Source of the DNA: Blastomyces gilchristii SLH14081
Taxonomy: Eukaryota; Ascomycota; Eurotiomycetes; Onygenales; Ajellomycetaceae
NCBI RefSeq assembly: GCF_000003855.2
Contig: NW_003101633.1
Coordinates: forward strand, 132,681 to 145,419
DNA: 12,739 nucleotides
Direction of reading: 5' to 3'
Shown: positions 8,157-12,739 of the stretch, one piece after another
Position numbering within the stretch: position 1 is the first letter of the stretch
Layout: each line of letters starts with the position of its first letter
Notes under the pieces: model-generated
The model's input: only the letters and a program-made list of their open reading frames with translations
What the model was told of the DNA's origin: nothing
The model's database searches: none
Program-made: the position numbers and the translations under genes

Positions 8157-8628
8157 CAATGGCTGAAGAAGAGGTCACAGGATTTCACCTCTTCATTGAC
8201 ATACAGCTTGTGTATCAGAATGGTGGAAAGGGCTGTTAATGTGAGATGTTGCTTCAGCTGCTATTCAGGACTGTTAGGAGTGAGAATAATGATGAATCTA
8301 GAGGGGAAGAGAGCCCTCTATATATATCAAGAAATAAGGCCAAGTCACAGGGTGCCAGTCTCAGGTTCCAAGGTTGCTCTCCCCAGGCATTCAAGCACGG
8401 CAGCCAACAATATCCGAGGGAGAAGTCTGAAAATAGAACTCATACAGCAATGGCGTCCCTTCCACAGCTGTCGCATGCGAATCACCGTGGGGCGGGACAA
8501 GAGGGTAGGTATCATTCGGCTGTGGCTGCGTACAGTAGAAGAGGGGATTGCATGGCAGTGCAATGGACAGAAGGGCTCGGCTTCTCCGGTTTTATTCAAG
8601 GCCATTCTACCCTCACCTGCCCACCAAG

Positions 8629-8646
8629 GGCTGTTAATGAACAGCC
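8629..8646. repeat. Perfect 7-bp stem, 4-nt loop palindrome
   Basis: GGCTGTT-AATG-AACAGCC. The string AGGGCTGTTAATG also occurs at about 8230, so this is part of a short dispersed direct repeat. Just downstream, AGGCCATCTT is repeated twice (about 8653-8672). No function is evident. Confidence 0.4.
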
Positions 8647-9099
8647 AGGAGAGGCCATCTTTAGGCCATCTTAATCATGATATCACTTTTATATATGTCT
8701 CACCACTCCAGGGCTGCAGATGCTACTGTGGCACCGGCGGATTCGACTGTACGCACTCCCTTCTCTTGTCTCTGAAGTGTAGACACCCGCTGGCGCAGTG
8801 CCAATTCCATTCTTTCTGGAAAACACCTCTCTATCTCTGGCCAGGGTCAGCACTTCTCCATCATGCTCAAAAGCTGTGTGTCATTCTCCAGGAGTTATCA
8901 TCACAGCTTGTCTCTGTGACCCTTTCTTCTCTCACTGCACTCACACTGAGATTTTTCAATCTTGTGAGAAGCTGAGTGATCAGCTGACTGCACACTCTCA
9001 TCTCTCACTCATATTGCTAGTGTTGAGTCAGGCATGCAACTCAACAAAGCATCTTCAAACAGTTATAAAAGAAACTGCAGACACTTGTTAAGCAGCAGT

Positions 9100-10125
9100 A
9101 ATAGAAAATAAGAGTAAAGAGCTTTGAAAAAGCCTTCTATAAATAATATAGAGATAATATAAAGCTGCTTTATAGTTAGTTCTTTTAATTACTATAATTC
9201 TCACTTTCTTCTAAACTGTTCATTGCTGAGAAAGTCATCACTTATATTATAAAGATAAGATATATTAATATTAATATTATAATAGACAGAGTAAATCTAC
9301 TGATAATTCAGAGTATAAGTATTATTATCTCTTTAAGAATTACTCTTTCAGTTATCAGATCTCTCTCTGAATTCTTAATAATAATAAAAAGTATTATAGA
9401 ATATAGATAAGAGAGATTTAAAATAGAAATAAATAATTTTTAAATTTATAAGATTATTACTTTACTAAATAGACTAATAAAGATTATTAATATTTTAAAA
9501 TATATTATTAATAAGAATTACTGAGTTAATAAGAATATTATTTTAAAGATTTAAAAGTCTGAAGAAGTCTTTTAAACTATTATTTAAGTTAATTATACTT
9601 AGTAATAATAAATTAGTCTCTATAATATCTCTCTTAAGAGAAGATAGTTCAGTCAGTATATTAAAAATATTATCTTAAATATTATAGATAGAAATAAGAT
9701 ATAAATTTTAAGTATAATATATAGATTATAGAGAGATAATATATTATATCAGAAATTCTTTAAACTGAGTGATAATATAAATATCTCTCTTGATTAAAAA
9801 AGAGAGTTTAATAGTATATATAGTTAAGTATTATTACTATTAGATATATAAACTTCAGCTGATGATTTTAAAGAAAGATTATACTTAAGAGATAGTAGAG
9901 TATTAAGAGAGATATTATAATATAAAGCTAAGAGAGAGAATTTTCTGAGTTCTGTAATATAAGAATTGAGACATTTATATAGTAAGAATAACTTAAGATA
10001 CTGTAGTATTTATAGCTTAAAATTATTCATATAAAATATAAGAGCTATCTGAGAGTAAAAGATTGAGAATCTGAGAGAGAAGATTTTAAGTCAGAGATAA
10101 ATCAGAGAAGTAAAGAGAAGAGTAA
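9100..10125. other. Extreme RIP stretch, no gene seen
   Basis: Very AT-rich. In 9421-9480, for example, each of the three C residues is followed by T and each of the three G residues is preceded by A. Reading frames are closed by frequent TAA/TAG/TGA on both strands. A RIP-erased upstream part of the gene ending at 10777 may lie in the right end of this stretch, but I cannot support its limits. Confidence 0.6.
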
Positions 10126-10777
10126 GTATTAAATCTACTGAGAAGAGTGTGTATAAGTAAGAGAAACAGATTATGAAATGCTAGTAATTCTGTAGAAGAC
10201 TCAGTTACTCTTTATAGTTTCTCTTAGTACAGAGACTTCAACTGTCTCATTATCTCTTATATAGAAAAGAAAGTAATGAGATAAATTTCACTGATCTCTG
10301 AATCTTCTCTAAGACTGCTGATATATCTATTCTTATCAGAAAGTTATTTAAAGATTGATAATCAGTACTCTGTATTAATTATATATAATTATCACTACTT
10401 TCAATTCTGACATGCTGAGTATGCAATTCTGATAAATCTCTTCAGGTTTGACCTGCAGATATACACTGATATTAATAAAGAAGTGCAGCAATTTTACTAT
10501 TAACTGAGAAAAGAAAATGAGACAGTCTGTCTTAATAAGTTAAAGAGTAATACAACTCTTTATCAGAGCTCAGTAAGTCTTCAGCTTTAAAAGACTCATC
10601 TGCTGATCTTTTCTATAATCTTAATTAATTATCATCTGTTGCTTTTCTGCACAGATTGCCACAGATGAAAGACATCTCAAGATAATAGAGAATAGAAGAA
10701 TAGATCAACTGAATAAAACTGTGAGAAAAAAGAGAAAAAGAGAGACTAGAAGTGAAAACTCTCAACCTCTCAATTAA
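10126..10777 (+). pseudogene. 3' part of an unrecognised gene with one clean intron and a basic C-terminus, RIP-broken
   Basis: One plus-strand frame runs from 10126 to 10572 (149 codons) with five stops, four of them at places where Gln, Arg or Trp would fit, which is low for DNA this AT-rich. It reads, among others, KKVM, SYLKIDNQYSVLIIYNYHYF, HAEYAILINLFRFDLQIYTD and INKEVQQFYY, then LRKENE. A GTAAGT at 10573 and TTTTCTGCACAG ending at 10654 define an 82-nt intron; joining the exons keeps phase and gives 40 more codons without a stop, ending KTVRKKRKRETRSENSQPLN at TAA 10775-10777. The C-terminal part is a predicted coiled coil followed by a nuclear-localisation-like KKRKR. I do not recognise the family; a transposase or nuclear protein tail are possible. 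The start is not visible. Confidence 0.5.
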
Positions 10778-11004
10778 AAAGTAAAAAATTAAAATAAAAA
10801 AATAAAAATAAAAAGTAAATTATGAGTAATCTGCAGTTCACAGTTACTGATTATATAATATAGTGAAGATTATTATTATTGTAATATAACTACAGATATC
10901 TTAGCAGTCTAGACTTCAGATTAAGTAAAGTAACACTGTAAGAGATAATATAAATAACTCAGAAATTAATGAAGTAGTAGTCTGTGAGATTATTAAATAT
11001 CTAT
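10778..11004. other. AT-rich DNA between the broken gene and MITE copy 3
   Basis: Begins with an A-rich run (aaaaagtaaaaaattaaaataaaaaaataaaa split over 10775-10815) that could hold the former poly(A) signal of the preceding gene. Nothing else is recognised. Confidence 0.4.
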
Positions 11005-11509
11005 TATACTGACCGCTGAGATCATGAATTTCACATTTGATCTTATTTAGTCTGATCTCATACATTTCTTGACATGAATCTCACTGAGACTAGTTATTAA
11101 AAAAACATGCAAAGTGACTATATACAAGATCTTAAAATGAAATCATAACTTGAAAAAAATGATCAAGTGATCTCATTTAGTTTCATTTAGTCTCATTCTT
11201 GATATAAAGTTACTATTTTTAGACATTTTAAGGTTTTTTTAGACTATTTTTAATTTTTTTAAAAGTAACACTTTTTGATAACACTCAAATGAGATTTAAA
11301 GTCATTTAAAGCAATAAAAATAATTTAAATTGAGAAGTGAAAATCATGATCTCATTTGAAAAATGTAATAAGAGTAAATAGTATGTCTTACTAAGACAGT
11401 ATAAGACTACTATCTAATATTAAAACTGTGTAATAAGATCAGTTGAATTAATAATAAGACTATTAAAAAATCTGATTCTGATCTCAGACATAATTACATG
11501 ATCAGTCTA
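11005..11509 (+). mobile_element. hAT-type MITE, copy 3 (505 bp, RIP-mutated)
   Basis: It aligns end to end with copies 1 and 2, starting TATACTGACCG and ending GATCAGTCTA. Flanks are atatctat (10997-11004) and atatctgt (11510-11517), an 8-bp target duplication with one G/A difference. Differences from copies 1 and 2 are overwhelmingly C-to-T and G-to-A (for example the CACGGTCACACGGTC end has become taattacatgatc), so this copy has been through RIP. The original start TAGACTG now reads TATACTG, a transversion not explained by RIP. Confidence 0.88.
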
Positions 11510-11620
11510 ATATCTGTTCAGTGACTTTATAAGTATAGAAAGAAAAGAGACAAGAGCTGAGTAAGACAGTACTATTTCTCTGCAGATGAGAGAAGACAGT
11601 GCATTCAGATATAAGTGAAT

Positions 11621-11661
11621 AAGAGAGAAAGAGAAAGAGAGAGAGAAAGAGAAGAAGAGAG
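11621..11661 (+). repeat. 41-nt polypurine (GA-rich) tract
   Basis: An uninterrupted run of A and G made of GAGAAA and GAGA units. It may be a microsatellite, or a nucleosome-excluding or triplex-prone tract. No coding context. Confidence 0.75.
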
Positions 11662-12225
11662 TATATAATTATTATAAAAGTATAGAACAGGTTTTTATAG
11701 ATTGAGCAGCTGACTATTAAAGTAATATAATAAGAGTGTAAAAGTAGTAAGATGTAACATTATCTCTGAAGTAGTAACAGTGCTACTGTAACAGGTCTAG
11801 TACATAAGATAGATTAATAATAATAGTGTATAGTGAGCTGAGCACTCTGTTAATCAGTATAAAAAATACTTACTTATTTTCATCTTAGAAAAATAAGATA
11901 AGATTTATCTTTTTATATATATAATATATAATTAATATATATTATAGATAATATATACTGCACTTTTAAATTAATATATAAATATTATTTATAAATTATA
12001 AAAATAAAAATTATTATAAAAATGAAAAAATGAAAATAAAGTTTTATAAATAAATTTAAAATATTTTTATTACTTTAAAAAAATTATTTATATTATAAGT
12101 AATTTTATAAAATAATTAAATTACTTTAATAAATAAGAAGTAATTATAAATTATAAATTTAAAATTTTTTAATAATTATTAACTGAATACTTTATATAAG
12201 ACTATATAACTTATATATCTATAAA
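11662..12225. other. Very AT-rich DNA between MITE copies 3 and 4
   Basis: From about 11860 almost only A and T remain, with many short AT palindromes (for example tatatatataatatataattaatatat). No frame, RNA gene or repeat family could be recognised. Confidence 0.6.
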
Positions 12226-12730
12226 TAGACTGATTACTAAGATTATAAATTTTATATTTAATTTTATTTAATCTAATTTTATATATTTCTTAGCATGAAT
12301 TTCACTAGTTAATTATTAAAAAATATATAAAGTAACTATTTATCAGATTTTAAAATAAGATTATAACTTAGAAAAAATAAGAAAGTAATTTTATTTAATT
12401 TTATTTAATTTTATTCTTAATATAAAGTTACTATTTTTAAATATTTTAAGATTTTTTTAAATTATTTTTAATTTTTTAAAAAGTAACACTTTTTAGTAAT
12501 ACTTAAATAAAATTTAAAGTTATTTAAAGTAATAAAAATAATTTAAATTAAGAAGTGAAAATTATAATCTTATTTAAAAAATGTAATAAAAGTAGACAGT
12601 AAGTCTTATTAAAATAGTATAAAACTACTATATAATCTTAAAACTATATAATAAGATTAGGTAAATTAATAATAAAATTATTAATATTCTGATTCTAATT
12701 TCAAATATATTATATAGCTAACTTAATCTT
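12226..12730 (+). mobile_element. hAT-type MITE, copy 4 (heavily RIP-mutated, right end unclear)
   Basis: It aligns with the other copies over their whole length: TAGACTGATTACTAAGATTAT at the start, the AGTTACTATTTTTAAATATTTTAAG core, and TCTGATTCTAATTTCAAAT near the end. GGTCCCATTTGGTCTGG of the clean copies has become aattttatttaatctaa. The right end has a few extra bases and no clear 8-bp duplication could be matched with the left flank (tctataaa at 12218-12225), so the end is approximate. This is the most decayed of the four. Confidence 0.85.
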
Positions 12731-12739
12731 TATAATAGA

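Larger units (their letters stand above)
8124..8975 (+). other. Longest uninterrupted open frame in the window (283 codons), doubtful gene
   Basis: This plus-strand frame stays open for 283 codons across a block that keeps CpG. Its product (MIEGGEGHIYTQWLKKRSQD...) is rich in Leu, Ser, Cys, His and Arg, has no motif, domain or signal peptide I recognise, and spans the TATA-bearing promoter region of the opposite-strand gene at 8065. The minus strand has competing readings: one from about 9099 to 8700 with several stops at TGA/TAA codons, and one at about 8590-8390 (NDTYPLVPPHGDSHATAVEG) that is open for some 60 codons in the same frame. I think the plus frame is more likely a by-product of low stop density than a gene, but it is the only long open frame here. 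Confidence 0.2.

Noticed and set aside
8345..8605. Minus-strand 86-codon frame and plus-strand 142-codon frame at 8246-8674
   Set aside because: Competing overlapping frames in a GC-richer block with few stops in any frame; no motif in either product.
12218..12739. Target duplication for MITE copy 4
   Set aside because: Left flank tctataaa cannot be matched with confidence to the right flank; the end has extra bases and the window stops just after it.

Overview
The window looks like part of a gene-poor, AT-rich compartment of a filamentous ascomycete (Pezizomycotina) genome that has been heavily altered by repeat-induced point mutation (RIP). The evidence is direct. Four diverged copies of one 506-bp repeat differ mostly by C-to-T and G-to-A changes. 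Reading frames are interrupted at codons where TGG, CAA, CAG or CGA is expected. In the most degraded stretches almost every remaining C is in CpT and almost every remaining G in ApG. Short introns with GT...AG ends also fit a fungus. I cannot name the species. No intact gene can be claimed with confidence.

Layout. 1 to about 3775 (minus strand): the 5' part of a Tad1/I-like non-LTR retrotransposon (LINE). It has a TATA-like site, 53-bp tandem monomers, an ORF1/gag with cysteine-rich zinc knuckles, and the start of ORF2 with its endonuclease domain; the element runs off the left edge. Two copies of a 506-bp non-autonomous hAT-type element (MITE) are inserted in it, at 37-542 (ORF2) and 2914-3419 (ORF1), each with a perfect 8-bp target duplication. 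Taking out the second one with one duplication restores the ORF1 frame. 3780-4675 is degraded AT-rich DNA with two hairpins. 4679-5004 holds two 163-bp units whose similarity runs codon by codon, followed at about 5099-6306 (plus strand) by a RIP-degraded P-loop ATPase of a fungal family with a DEAHK-type Walker B. Two probable short introns restore its frame.

6310-7560 is a block that largely escaped RIP and keeps CpG, with only weak coding candidates. 7592-8065 (minus) is the broken gene of a small unrecognised protein with an acidic N-terminus and a C-terminal coiled coil, with a well-placed TATA box. 8100-9100 is a second moderately GC-rich block with a long open frame of doubtful reality. 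9100-10125 is extreme RIP DNA. 10126-10777 (plus) is the 3' end of another broken gene with a clean GTAAGT...CACAG intron and a basic C-terminus. Two more MITE copies, increasingly degraded, lie at 11005-11509 and 12226 to about 12730, separated by very AT-rich DNA and a 41-nt polypurine tract.

The genes do not form an operon or pathway. The story is one of nested insertions and RIP: a LINE, host or family genes caught in the same mutational process, and a small hAT-type MITE present four times in the same orientation, preserved at very different stages of decay.
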